Shown: positions 37,549-46,162, numbered from the stretch's first letter. The stretch is 64,000 nt of DNA from Subtercola frigoramans (GCF_016907385.1 NZ_JAFBBU010000001.1:3472001-3536000), one strand, 5' to 3'. The notes: generated from the letters alone by a model not told the origin. Made by a program: numbers and translations.

Positions 37549-39429
37549 TCAGAGCGGCTCGGGCAGGGCGGTGGTCGAGGTGTCGCCGCGCAGGCGCTTG
37601 ATGACGAGCTCGGCGCTGATCAGGCACATCGGCAGGCCGATGCCCGGGATCGTCGAGCCGCCGGCGTAGAGCAGGCCGTCGACCTTCTTGCTCACGTTGC
37701 CGGCGCGGAAGAACGCACTCTGGCCGAGGGTGTGGGCAGGTCCCAGCGCCGTTCCGTTCCAGGTGTTGAGGTCGTCTTTGAAGTCGCCGGGGCCGACCGT
37801 GCGGCGAACCGTGATGCGCGAAGCGAAGTCGTCGATGCCGGCCCAACTGCCGATCTGCGCGATCGCCTCGTCGGCGATGGCCTCGACCTGGGCTGAGCCC
37901 TTGCCGTCTTCGCCGCCGTGCCCGATCGAGGGGTCGGCGGGGATGGGCACGAGAACGAAGATGTTCTCGAAGCCCTCCGGAGCGACCGAATCATCTGTCG
38001 CGCTCGGCCGGCACACGTAGATCGAGGCGGGGCTCGGCACCGAAGTGGGTTTGCGCCTGCCGAAGCCGGCCTTGCCGAAGATCTCGCCGAAGTCGTCCTT
38101 CCAACTCTTAGTGAAGAAGAGCGTGTGGTGGGCGAGCTCGGGCAGGGGACCTGAGACGCCGAGGTAGATGAGCACCGCACTGGGGCCCGCGGTCTTCTTC
38201 TTCCAGTAGGAGTCAGGGAACGTCTGCAGCTCGGGTAGAAGCATGGTGGTCTCGACGTGTTCGAGGTCTGTGGCAGCAACGACCACGTCAGCGTCGAGCG
38301 AGTGGGCCGTGCCTGCGGCGTCGAGGTAGTGGATGCCCGAGACCTTCGGCTTTCGCTTCGTCGATGCTGCGACAGGCGGGTCTCCGGCGGGTTCGCTCGT
38401 TGCATCCCGTGGCTCGACAACGGTGCCGGCAGCCGAGCCCGCAGGCTGGAGGCCCCCGTGTCGTGCCGGGTCGTAGTCGACTTCACCCTCGAGCACGCGC
38501 TTCAGTTCGGCACGGTCGATCACGTTGGTGTCGAACTCCTGGGTGTCGTAGTCGTACGGGCCTGCTGGCTCGAGCTCGACAGCAGCGGCGGCCTCTGCCT
38601 GGTCGTCGATGGTTGTGATCGTCGTCACGCTCGCACCCGTGATGATGGTGACTCCGGCGGCGATGGCGATGTGTTCGATACTCTCGATCACCCGCGCAAA
38701 TCCACCCTGGGGGTACAACACCCCATCGTCGAGATCGAGGTGACTCATCAGGTGATACATGCTCGGAGTGGAATATGGCGAGGAGCCGAGGAATACCGCG
38801 GGGTAGCCGAGAATCTGCTGCAGGCGCGGGTCGCGAACCGTGCGCCCGGCAAAGCTGTTGAGCGACTCGAGCAGGAGGCGCACCAGGCGGGGAGACCGCT
38901 TGAGCACGGGCTGCTTGAGCAGCGGACGGAAGTCCTCGAACGTCGAGTACAGGAAGTACTTCTTGGCCAGCTCGTAGGTCTCGGCAGCAGAATCGAGGTA
39001 GCCCGCCATCCGCACGCCCGACCCTGGCTCGATCGACTCGAACAGGTCGAGGTTCTCATCTCGTGAGGCCGCGATGTCGATCGGTTTGAATTCGTCTTGG
39101 AAGAGCACGCGGTAGCCGGGGTCGAGCTTGGACAGGTCGAGCTGCTCAGCGGCATTCGTGCCCATGAGTTTGTAGAAGTGGTCGAAGACCTCGGGCATCA
39201 GGTACCACGACGGGCCGGTGTCGAAACGGAACCCGTCCTTCTCCCATAGACCCGCGCGCCCGCCGACGGCCGGCTGCTTCTCGACGACGGTCACGTCGTA
39301 CCCTTCGCGAGCCAACAACGAAGCGGTGGCGAGGCCACTGATGCCCGCACCGATCACTACGGCGCGCTGCGGGCGGTCACTCGCGCTGTCGATCGGGTCA
39401 CTCGACGGGCTGGCTTCGGGGGACGTCAC
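37549..39429 (-). CDS. crtI: Phytoene desaturase with large internal insertion
   Basis: A 626-residue flavoprotein that converts phytoene to lycopene. The FAD dinucleotide motif VVIGAGISGLATASLLAREGYDV is at residues 24-45 and the C-terminal signature GLLYAGGSTIPGIGLPMCLISAELV is intact. Bacterial CrtI is usually near 500-550 residues. The extra length lies at residues ~275-365: an Ala/Glu/Pro-rich block containing EPAGPYDYDTQEFDTNVIDRA and RDATSEPAGDPPVAAS. It looks disordered. The GTG start at 39429 overlaps the crtB stop by 4 nt. Confidence 0.93.
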   Translation of the reverse strand: MTSPEASPSSDPIDSASDRPQRAVVIGAGISGLATASLLAREGYDVTVVEKQPAVGGRAGLWEKDGFRFDTGPSWYLMPEVFDHFYKLMGTNAAEQLDLSKLDPGYRVLFQDEFKPIDIAASRDENLDLFESIEPGSGVRMAGYLDSAAETYELAKKYFLYSTFEDFRPLLKQPVLKRSPRLVRLLLESLNSFAGRTVRDPRLQQILGYPAVFLGSSPYSTPSMYHLMSHLDLDDGVLYPQGGFARVIESIEHIAIAAGVTIITGASVTTITTIDDQAEAAAAVELEPAGPYDYDTQEFDTNVIDRAELKRVLEGEVDYDPARHGGLQPAGSAAGTVVEPRDATSEPAGDPPVAASTKRKPKVSGIHYLDAAGTAHSLDADVVVAATDLEHVETTMLLPELQTFPDSYWKKKTAGPSAVLIYLGVSGPLPELAHHTLFFTKSWKDDFGEIFGKAGFGRRKPTSVPSPASIYVCRPSATDDSVAPEGFENIFVLVPIPADPSIGHGGEDGKGSAQVEAIADEAIAQIGSWAGIDDFASRITVRRTVGPGDFKDDLNTWNGTALGPAHTLGQSAFFRAGNVSKKVDGLLYAGGSTIPGIGLPMCLISAELVIKRLRGDTSTTALPEPL

Positions 39430-40427
39430 TTCTGCTCCTTGGTGGTTCGGCCTGCTCGTGGGTGGCCTGTGTTCGGTTTGCCCTTGTTCGATATAGCTGC
39501 TGCGGGGCTTGCTCTCCCCGCTGTGGGTAGTCGTCCTGCTGCGACTTCTGCCGCAATCCGCAGCTTGATGGGATTCGGCACCCTGATACGGGTCTCGGCC
39601 AGGACTGCCGCCGGTGTCTCGCGAAGGCGCCTGGTGAGCTCACCGAACAAGCCCTGCGCGAGCGCCACGGCCCGGCGGCTCGACTTCGGAAGGAGGGGCA
39701 GAACACCTCGGGCGATGTGCAGGTCGTTCTCGATGTCGGCGATGATCTCCGCCTTCGACCCCTCGCCGAACGACGTGACGGTCACGCCGGGAAAGTAGCT
39801 GCGGCCGAGACCCGCGAAGTCGGCAGACAGATCGCGCAGAAAGTTGATCTTCTGGAACGCTGCCCCCAGGTGCCGGGCGCCGTCGACCAGCGCCGCACGC
39901 TCCGAGTCGCTGAAGGTATGCCCCTGGAGGAATGCAGCGAGGCACATCAGCCCGACGACTTCGGCTGAGCCGTACACGTACACGTCGAAGCTCTCTGGGG
40001 TGTGCTCCGTCGCAGAGATGTCGGCGCGCATCGACGCGAAGAACGGCTCGACGAGCTCCGGGCCGAATTCGACCTCGCGGGCCGTCAGCGCGAACGCGTG
40101 TACCACCAGGTTGGTGCTGTAACCCACCCTCATCGCCTCGAGCGTGTCCCGTTCGAGGGTGTCGAGGAGCACGGAGATCTGCTCGGCACTCAGGTTGGCC
40201 GAAGCCGCCACCCCGTCGACGACCTCGTCGGCGAGACGCACGAGTGCGTAGATGTTCTCCACGTGCCCACGCACCCCGGCGCCGAGAAGCCGTGACGCCA
40301 GGCCGAACGAGGTCGAATAGCGGTGGATGACGATGCGAGCCGTCTCGTGCGCGACGGCATCATAGAGAGAACGCGCTTGCTTCACTTCGGTCTGGGCCAC
40401 AGGGGCTCGTCGATCTGCTGTGGCCAC
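39426..40427 (-). CDS. crtB: Phytoene synthase
   Basis: About 333 residues. It condenses two GGPP into phytoene. The first Asp-rich motif is VRLADEVVDG, and the second region is LRDLSADFAGLGRSYFPG; YSTSFGLASRLLG and YVYGSAEVVGLMCL also match squalene/phytoene synthases. The C-terminal ~40 residues are Pro/Gly/Lys-rich and outside the domain. GTG at 40427, 2 nt past the crtE stop, is the likely start; the open frame to 40655 overlaps crtE. Start is not certain. Confidence 0.9.
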   Translation of the reverse strand: MATADRRAPVAQTEVKQARSLYDAVAHETARIVIHRYSTSFGLASRLLGAGVRGHVENIYALVRLADEVVDGVAASANLSAEQISVLLDTLERDTLEAMRVGYSTNLVVHAFALTAREVEFGPELVEPFFASMRADISATEHTPESFDVYVYGSAEVVGLMCLAAFLQGHTFSDSERAALVDGARHLGAAFQKINFLRDLSADFAGLGRSYFPGVTVTSFGEGSKAEIIADIENDLHIARGVLPLLPKSSRRAVALAQGLFGELTRRLRETPAAVLAETRIRVPNPIKLRIAAEVAAGRLPTAGRASPAAAISNKGKPNTGHPRAGRTTKEQK

Positions 40428-40429
40428 GG

Positions 40430-41500
40430 TCAGCGCACCCGCCCGAGTACGGTCTCGATGATGGGCCTGAACTCGTCGCGCACTGCGTCGGGCAGGGCAG
40501 ACGAGTCGAGCTCGTCTGCCGCACGGTTGGCGAACTCGCGGGCAAGATCTTCGGCGTAGGCACGTGCTCCACAATCCTCGAGCGCGCGCCTCACGACGGC
40601 GGCCTGCTCCCAGGTGAGGTCGGGCAGCCCGAGCCAGCGTGAGATCTCGAGCCACTCAGGGCGTTCCGAGGCGTACGCGATCAACACCGTGCGCTTGCCT
40701 TCGCGCAGGTCGCCGATCGTGGTCTTGCCCGTGGCCGTCTCGTCTCCGAAGACGCCGAGCAGATCATCCACTATCTGGTAAGCGATGCCGATGTTGCGGC
40801 CAAACGATGCGAGCGCACGCACGGCTTCGTCGCTCGCCCCCGCCAGGACGGCGCCGGCCTCGACAGGCGATTCGAAGGAGTAGACGGCCGTCTTGAGGCG
40901 CTCCATGTCGACGACCTCGTCGACCGAGGGCATCGACCGGTGCTGCGAGAAATCGACGTCGAAGAGTTCACCAGCCGCTGAGGCGAACAGCGCCTCGTCG
41001 AAGATGTCATGCAGGCGTGCGCGAACCTCGCCATCGATGCCACTGCGGTCGAGCAGTCTGAATGCATAGAAGAGGGCGAGGTCACCGGCGATGACTGCGA
41101 CCGAGAGCCCGCGGTGTTCGGCTGCGGGTATCGGGATTCCGGCGGTCTGGGCGAAGTCTCGGTAGACCCCCGAGACGTTGACGCCGCCCCGGCGGATGAA
41201 GTCCCGGTCGATCACGTCGTCGTGCACGATGAGTGCCGTGTGCAGCAGTTCGAAAGCCGCCCCGACGTGCGCCGCAGCCTCGAGATCTGTGCCGCCCAGC
41301 GACTCGTAGGCGCCCATCACCATCGACGGGCGAAAGCGCTTGCCGCCCGAGGTATTCTTTTCCAGCGTCTGCCACAACGTGAGGTACCGCGGGCCGATTG
41401 CAGACGCGCGGTTCTTGGCTAGGCTGAAGAAACGATCGAGCACTTCGTCGACATGTTTCTGCCGCCTGGTGCCTGCGACCACGAGATCCTGTGGGTCCAC
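40430..41500 (-). CDS. crtE: Geranylgeranyl diphosphate synthase
   Basis: About 356 residues. The first Asp-rich motif is VHDDVIDRDFIRRG and the second is YQIVDDLLGVFGDE; GGKRFRPSMVM is the IPP-binding region. It supplies GGPP for phytoene and is first in the crt operon. GTG at 41500 (VDPQDLV) or 41518 could be the start. Only 37 bp separate the 41500 start from the divergent idi start, so at least one transcript probably has little or no leader. Confidence 0.92.
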   Translation of the reverse strand: MDPQDLVVAGTRRQKHVDEVLDRFFSLAKNRASAIGPRYLTLWQTLEKNTSGGKRFRPSMVMGAYESLGGTDLEAAAHVGAAFELLHTALIVHDDVIDRDFIRRGGVNVSGVYRDFAQTAGIPIPAAEHRGLSVAVIAGDLALFYAFRLLDRSGIDGEVRARLHDIFDEALFASAAGELFDVDFSQHRSMPSVDEVVDMERLKTAVYSFESPVEAGAVLAGASDEAVRALASFGRNIGIAYQIVDDLLGVFGDETATGKTTIGDLREGKRTVLIAYASERPEWLEISRWLGLPDLTWEQAAVVRRALEDCGARAYAEDLAREFANRAADELDSSALPDAVRDEFRPIIETVLGRVR

Positions 41501-41537
41501 GTTTCGAGCGTAGTCCACAGACAGAAATGAGAGTGTG

Positions 41538-42089
41538 ATGACAGTCGTCCAAGAACAGGTCGTACTGCTGTCTGACGCCGGATTGCCCATCGGCGTGGCC
41601 GACAAAGCCACCGTGCATACGGCAGATACCCAGCTTCATCTCGCCTTCTCCTGCCACGTTTTCGACCAGGCGGGGCGCCTGCTCGTGACCAGGCGTTCCC
41701 TGGCCAAACGCACCTGGCCGGGGGTCTGGACCAACTCGTTCTGCGGCCATCCCGCGCCGGGTGAGGCGATGGACGACGCCGTCCTGCGCCGCGCCGATGC
41801 CGAGCTCGGTGTCACCCTCGATTCCTTCGAGGTCGCGCTGCCCGACTTCCGCTACCGGGCCGTCGACGCGGCCGGCGTTGTCGAGAACGAGATCTGCCCG
41901 GTCTACACGGCTGTGGTGACGGATGCCCTGCAGCCCAATCCCGACGAAGTCTGTGAATCGCAGTGGGTCGATCCGGATGCCCTGCTCACCGCTATCGCTG
42001 CGACCCCCTGGGCCTTCAGCCCGTGGCTCACCCTGCAGTTGCCGCAACTCGCCCTCGCTCGTCCCCTCCTGCGCACGCAGTCCCGCTGA
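41538..42089 (+). CDS. idi: Isopentenyl-diphosphate delta-isomerase, type I
   Basis: A 183-residue Nudix-fold isomerase that makes DMAPP from IPP. KRTWPGVWTNSFCGHPAPGEAMDDAVLRR holds the catalytic Cys (FCGHP), and ENEICPVY contains the catalytic Glu. It provides DMAPP both for chain starting by CrtE and for the two extra C5 units of a C50 carotenoid, which fits its place beside the crt operon. GTG at 41535 directly before the ATG is an alternative start. Confidence 0.92.
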   Translation: MTVVQEQVVLLSDAGLPIGVADKATVHTADTQLHLAFSCHVFDQAGRLLVTRRSLAKRTWPGVWTNSFCGHPAPGEAMDDAVLRRADAELGVTLDSFEVALPDFRYRAVDAAGVVENEICPVYTAVVTDALQPNPDEVCESQWVDPDALLTAIAATPWAFSPWLTLQLPQLALARPLLRTQSR

Positions 42090-42100
42090 GCTCACCCCCC

Positions 42101-42156
42101 GCGTCGCCCGTCGCCCGTCGCCCGTCACCCGTCAGCCGTCACGCGTCACCCGTCAC
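42101..42156. repeat. Eight tandem 7-bp units, (C/G)CGTC(A/G)(C/G)
   Basis: Eight consecutive units such as CCGTCGC and CCGTCAC with no length change, starting 12 bp after the idi stop. The rest of the gap (42090-42399) holds hairpin elements and no gene. Confidence 0.85.
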
Positions 42157-42199
42157 GCTTCCTGCTCCCGCTCTGCACCTGGCTTGGGCTTCGGCCGCC

Positions 42200-42256
42200 C
42201 GAGCTGACGCCACACGCCCTCCATTCGGGCACCCAAGGGCATCTCGCGTCAGCTCG
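42200..42256. repeat. Intergenic hairpin element, TGACGCGACACGCC family (copy 2)
   Basis: Arms begin CGAGCTGACGC on both sides and match over most of 21 bp (left CCACACGCCCT versus right complement GAGATGCCCT). The loop is 15 nt. It is the most diverged copy. Confidence 0.75.
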
Positions 42257-42350
42257 ATCACACGGCACTCTCCTCCCCGCCGAAGCCACCGTCCAGAACG
42301 AACCCGCCCACATCGCCGAATCACCATGTGTGCGAGCAGCCCCCAGCCCA

Positions 42351-42407
42351 CGAAATGACTCGACACGCCCTCCATCCGTGGGCAGGAGGGCGTGTCACGT
42401 CATTTCG
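42351..42407. repeat. Intergenic hairpin element, TGACGCGACACGCC family (copy 3)
   Basis: Arms 42351-42373 and 42385-42407 match in 21 of 23 positions with an 11-nt loop. The right arm supplies the TGA stop codon of the DUF559 gene (42402-42400). Confidence 0.85.
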
Positions 42408-43344
42408 CGCCACCCCGCCAGGCCGATTCTGCGAGAGCTCGTCGAACACGCTCGACAGCTTCGACTGCCGAAGACGCCATGTGCCGCTTTCGAATGTGCA
42501 CGACGACGAAGCCTGCCCGAACAAGACGCTCATCTCGGTCGAGGTCGTGCTCGTACTGCTCCTCGTTCTCCCGGTGCTGGGACCCGTCATATTCGACCAG
42601 CACGCGCTCGTTGCGGTAGGCCATGTCTGCATAGCCGATCCGACTCCCACTCGAGTCGACCATCTCGGCGCTGAGTTCCGGCTCCGGCAGTCCAGCTCGC
42701 AGCAACGCAAGGCGAAGCCGAGTCTCCTGCCGGGATTCCGCACCCTCGCGCACCAGCTCCAATGCGGTTCGAACCAATTGCGCTCCTCGGCCCGAGTACG
42801 ACGAACACCGGGTCGCGAGCGTTGTGAGATCGACGTATGGCCGGGCATCCGCGGTGTTCGTCACTCTGGGTTCGACGACGAAATGGTCTCCCGCGACAAC
42901 CAATTCGTCGAGCGGCAGGATGCTCGCCAAACCGATCCACGTCGAAGTCGGGTCTGAGACCGGCAGCCCGTATCGGTGAATGACCTGCAGACCTTCGAGC
43001 GAACTCTGGTGCCCGATGACTCCCGAGGTTCGCGGAGCACGGCGTGGTGCGAATATCGACGCGTGCAGCCCAGGCTGCTCTTCGAAGCGGTGCGCCAAAG
43101 GGACTCCCCAGATTTTCGCGGCCGTCAGGTGACTGAAGAACGAACCCGGGCGCATCTGCCGCGCATAAGCGCTCCACGTCGAATATTCGCCAATCGGCTG
43201 CGCTGCAACCACTCGCACACCGCGGAACGGTATCCGGAGATCCCTGCCCCGGAGTCGTTTGACGCTCAGCCCGACGGCGCGACCTTCGGCAACGGTGAAT
43301 GGATGCGTGCCGAGTTGCCTCGGCACGGGCTTGAATTTCGACAT
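42400..43344 (-). CDS. AbiEi-like/DUF559 endonuclease-domain protein
   Basis: About 314 residues. The N-terminal half resembles the winged-helix AbiEi-type domain common in Actinobacteria (VAEGRAVGLSVKRLRGRDLRIPFRGVRVV). The C-terminal ~100 residues are DUF559, a Vsr-like PD-(D/E)XK fold: VLVEYDGSQHRENEEQYEHDLDRDERL, then GFVVVHIRKRH. The acidic EYDG and DLDRD positions and the His suggest an active nuclease. Function in this family is not established. ATG at 43344 is preferred; GTG at 43365 is possible. The gene is bracketed by hairpins 42351-42407 and 43411-43467. Confidence 0.78.
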   Translation of the reverse strand: MSKFKPVPRQLGTHPFTVAEGRAVGLSVKRLRGRDLRIPFRGVRVVAAQPIGEYSTWSAYARQMRPGSFFSHLTAAKIWGVPLAHRFEEQPGLHASIFAPRRAPRTSGVIGHQSSLEGLQVIHRYGLPVSDPTSTWIGLASILPLDELVVAGDHFVVEPRVTNTADARPYVDLTTLATRCSSYSGRGAQLVRTALELVREGAESRQETRLRLALLRAGLPEPELSAEMVDSSGSRIGYADMAYRNERVLVEYDGSQHRENEEQYEHDLDRDERLVRAGFVVVHIRKRHMASSAVEAVERVRRALAESAWRGGAK

Positions 43345-43410
43345 CGAACCATAGTGCCGCCCCACTCGGGGCCGTCACGAGTTATCCACAGGCGATCTAC
43401 GTCAGCCGTG

Positions 43411-43467
43411 CGAGATGACGCGACACGCCCCGTAGAGCCGCACTTGAGGGCGTGTCGCGTCAGCTCG
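43411..43467. repeat. Intergenic hairpin element, TGACGCGACACGCC family (copy 4)
   Basis: CGAGATGACGCGACACGCCC (43411-43430) pairs with its complement at 43448-43467 with one mismatch; the loop is 17 nt. It lies 67 bp before the DUF559 gene start. Confidence 0.85.
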
Positions 43468-43502
43468 TGGCCGGCCACTGGGGCACAGAGCGCCAGGCCG
43501 AT

Positions 43503-44195
43503 TCAGGGCGCGACTACGAGGGTGAATCCGCCGTCGACGAGGCGCACGGAGACCTGGGTGAGGCTCCGGACGACGAGGTCGGCGTCGAGCTCGTGTGCGG
43601 GGTGGGTGCCCGCGATACCCACGGTGAAGCAGCCGGCGGCGCGGCCCGCGGCCAGGCCGGCGGGAGCATCCTCGAACACCACGCAGTCCGCGGCATCGAA
43701 GCCGAGGCGGCGAGCGCCTTCGAGGAATGGGTCCGGGTTCGGCTTTCCCCGGGGCGTGTCGTCGATCGTCACGACGACGCTCGGCGCCGGAAAGTCGGCT
43801 GCACGAAGCCGCACCGGGGCCAGATCACGGTTGCATGACGTGACGATGGCTCGCCGATCATCCGGAAGGCTTGAGATCAACTCTGCTGCACCCTCGAGTA
43901 CGGTGATGCCGTCGACGTCGGCAAGTTCGAGCTGCTGAACGCGGGCGAGTGCTGCTTCGACCTGCGCAGGGGCAACGAGTTCGGCGATGAGCGATCGCGC
44001 AGGCCTGCCATGCATGCCCTCGCGAAACGAGTCATGGATGCCCCACTCCTGCCCCCAACGGATCCACGACCGGTCGACGGCGGGGGTCGAGTCGATGAGT
44101 GTGCCGTCCATGTCGAACAGTGCCGCCCTGAAGACTCGGTCGATCGGGCGGGTGTCGGAGGGGCCGGATTCGGGCGCGGCAGAGGCTGAAGTCAC
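43503..44195 (-). CDS. HAD-superfamily phosphatase (beta-PGM/glycerol-3-phosphatase-like)
   Basis: A 230-residue HAD class IA protein. Motif I FDMDGTLIDSTPAVDRSW, motif II VTSCNRDLA, motif III GKPNPDPFLEGA and motif IV VFEDAPAGLAAGRAAG are all present. It resembles sugar-phosphate or glycerol-3-phosphate phosphatases. The N-terminal 20 residues are extra. Substrate unknown. It is separated from the DUF559 gene by a hairpin element. Confidence 0.85.
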   Translation of the reverse strand: MTSASAAPESGPSDTRPIDRVFRAALFDMDGTLIDSTPAVDRSWIRWGQEWGIHDSFREGMHGRPARSLIAELVAPAQVEAALARVQQLELADVDGITVLEGAAELISSLPDDRRAIVTSCNRDLAPVRLRAADFPAPSVVVTIDDTPRGKPNPDPFLEGARRLGFDAADCVVFEDAPAGLAAGRAAGCFTVGIAGTHPAHELDADLVVRSLTQVSVRLVDGGFTLVVAP

Positions 44196-44357
44196 CCACC
44201 AAGGCTACGGTGTGCCATCAGATCCCTTCGGGACGTCTGGGCGCACCCACGCGCATCGGCACCCCTGGTGGGGAGCCCAGGAGCGTCGCGAGAAGGGTCG
44301 GGAGCCGGACACGGCGCGTCAGTGCGAGTCAGTGCGCGTCGCTGGGGTTAGTGCGCC

Positions 44358-45263
44358 TCAGTGCGCCACGGTGATGGCTGACGACACGGTGTACTGGCCG
44401 TCAGGCATCCATTCTGCGGTGAAGGTCACCGATGAGACGGCGGTCGAGCCCGTGCGGGGGTTCATGTTCTGCACCGTCGAGAAGACGACGGTGATGCCGC
44501 CGCGCAGGGCAGTCTCGGCCAAGGTGCACTTCGATTCGAAATCTGTGCCGGTTCCGTAGACGGTGAGGCACGTGTCGCCGTCGGGCCCCAGGGCCACGAA
44601 TGCTGTGGTCGGAGTGAACTGCGAAGTACGAAGCAGGCGGAACGAACTGATCACCAGCCCGACCGGGAAGCCCTGGGTCGGCATGTCGGCTGAGGTCTGC
44701 GGCCTTGCGAAGATCTGGGCCGGCGACTGGGCCTCGGCCTCGGCCGGCGACAGTGCAGGGAACGTGCTCGCTGCCGCATCGCTTGCGGATACATCGGATG
44801 CGGCCAGCGTTCTGGGTTGTGTTCGGCCCGCGAACAGCATCGAAGTGACAGCGACGACAGCGAGCACGGCCACGACGATGCCCAGCGAGAGGAGCACCCA
44901 CTTGCGCCTCAGTGATCGCGTGTGATCGCGCCGGCGGGCGGCCTCGGCCGACGCCGTCGACTCACGTAGCCCTGCCGCGTATCGCTCGTCGTCGATCGCC
45001 TGCTCGAGGGCGGCGAGCTCGGCAGCCTTCTGCTCCCGCAGGTCATCGGGCGTACCCGGCCTGAAGACCGCCCGGCGTAGCTCGGCCCGCTGCGCCTCTT
45101 CGTCAGGGCGAGCTTCCGATCGCGGGCCGCCCGGCGACGGCTCACCGACGATCCCCGTCGCTGACCCGGCAATGCGGCCCAGGCCGGCGCCGCTCACGCC
45201 AACCCGGCCCGGCGACGAATTGTTGTCAGAGCTGTGACCTGCGCTGGGCTCGTCTGCGAGCAT
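44358..45263 (-). CDS. Hypothetical single-pass membrane protein
   Basis: About 301 residues, no recognised family. A ~125-residue cytoplasmic part with a short charged helix (LREQKAAELAALEQAIDDERYAAGLRE) resembling a SHOCT-like or coiled-coil segment precedes a membrane helix (WVLLSLGIVVAVLAVVAVTSMLF) and an extracellular domain with one Cys pair (DTCL...SKCTL). The start is unsure: ATG 45263, GTG 45296 or GTG 45320; the last two run toward or into the dcd stop. Immediately downstream of dcd on the same strand. The upstream 160-bp gap 44196-44357 has a short GTCAGTGCG(A/C) repeat only. Confidence 0.6.
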   Translation of the reverse strand: MLADEPSAGHSSDNNSSPGRVGVSGAGLGRIAGSATGIVGEPSPGGPRSEARPDEEAQRAELRRAVFRPGTPDDLREQKAAELAALEQAIDDERYAAGLRESTASAEAARRRDHTRSLRRKWVLLSLGIVVAVLAVVAVTSMLFAGRTQPRTLAASDVSASDAAASTFPALSPAEAEAQSPAQIFARPQTSADMPTQGFPVGLVISSFRLLRTSQFTPTTAFVALGPDGDTCLTVYGTGTDFESKCTLAETALRGGITVVFSTVQNMNPRTGSTAVSSVTFTAEWMPDGQYTVSSAITVAH

Positions 45264-45306
45264 CCATTCGGCTATCTGTAGTCGGCGAGGCACCCAGCCG
45301 GCGGGG

Positions 45307-45897
45307 CTAGAGCTGCCCACCCGAGACGTCGGTGCGGTGAAAGTTCAGGTGCGATCGGCTCGCGGTGGGCCCGCGCTGGCCCTGGTAGCGCGAGCTGTAC
45401 TGCGCTGAACCGTATGGATGCTCGGCGGCAGACGACAGCTGAAAGAAGCACAGCTGCCCGATCTTCATGCCGGGCCACAGTTTGATCGGAAGAGTGGCGA
45501 CGTTGCTCAGCTCAAGCGTCACGTGCCCACTGAAGCCCGGGTCGATGAAGCCGGCCGTGGAATGGGTGAGCAGACCCAGCCGCCCGAGCGAACTCTTGCC
45601 CTCGAGCCGTGCCGCGATGTCGTCGGGCAGGGTGACCTGCTCGTAGGTCGAGCCGAGGACGAACTCACCGGGGTGCAGGATGAACGGCTCATCGGCGACG
45701 GCCTCGATGAGGCGTGTCAGCTCGGGCTGGTCGGCGGCCGGGTCGATGAAGGGGTACTTGTGGTTGTCGAAGAGCCGGAAGAAGCGGTCGAGCCGAACAT
45801 CCACGCTCGAGGGCTGCACCATCGAGGGCTCGTAGGGCTCGAGCCCGACACGCCCGCTGTCGAGTTCGGCCCGAATGTCGCGGTCTGAGAGAAGCAC
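45307..45897 (-). CDS. dcd: dCTP deaminase (probably bifunctional, dUMP-forming)
   Basis: A 196-residue trimeric dUTPase-fold enzyme. [34 protein letters not shown] contains the nucleotide-binding Ser-Ser and the catalytic Glu region, and [13 protein letters not shown] the N-terminal strand. Actinobacterial Dcd proteins often make dUMP directly from dCTP. The C-terminal [19 protein letters not shown] covers the active site. Start ATG 45897 ([12 protein letters not shown]) is well conserved. Confidence 0.92.
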   Translation of the reverse strand: MLLSDRDIRAELDSGRVGLEPYEPSMVQPSSVDVRLDRFFRLFDNHKYPFIDPAADQPELTRLIEAVADEPFILHPGEFVLGSTYEQVTLPDDIAARLEGKSSLGRLGLLTHSTAGFIDPGFSGHVTLELSNVATLPIKLWPGMKIGQLCFFQLSSAAEHPYGSAQYSSRYQGQRGPTASRSHLNFHRTDVSGGQL

Positions 45898-45953
45898 GCG
45901 GCCAGCTTACCTTTTGGGCGGCGCGGAACGCAGTCGCGTTTGCAGGGGCCAGC

Positions 45954-46013
45954 TGAGGCATCTCCGACGAAAGGAGGCCGGAATCACAACCTCATTTCGT
46001 CGTGGCGGCCTCA
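45954..46013. repeat. Intergenic hairpin element, TGAGGC...GCCTCA family (copy 2)
   Basis: Left arm 45954-45977 and right arm 45990-46013 share TGAGGC, CGACGAAA and GAGG blocks, with a five-base unmatched stretch. The loop is 12 nt. The outer right end reads GCGGCCTCACGAG, identical to the end of the 13846-13911 element. Confidence 0.7.
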
Positions 46014-46120
46014 CGAGTGAAAGGAGGCGGGAGCGGCCAGCCCGGATGGGTGGAGCGGAGGCAGGGCGGGGATGGTAGCCGGGCGGGCCGGGAGGCAGCT
46101 GTAGCCCGGACGACGCGCAG

Positions 46121-46162
46121 CGGCAGCGGCAGCGGCAGCGGCAGCGGCAGCGGCAGCGGCAG
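46121..46162. repeat. (CGGCAG)7 hexanucleotide tandem repeat
   Basis: Seven perfect copies end one base before the stop codon of the FAD oxidase gene (46164). A long plus-strand frame crosses it as Ser-Gly repeats but is antisense to the oxidase and not a gene. Confidence 0.9.

Noticed and set aside
46081..46162. Repeat arrays as CRISPR
   Set aside because: Units are 6-15 bp without spacers, and no cas genes are present.
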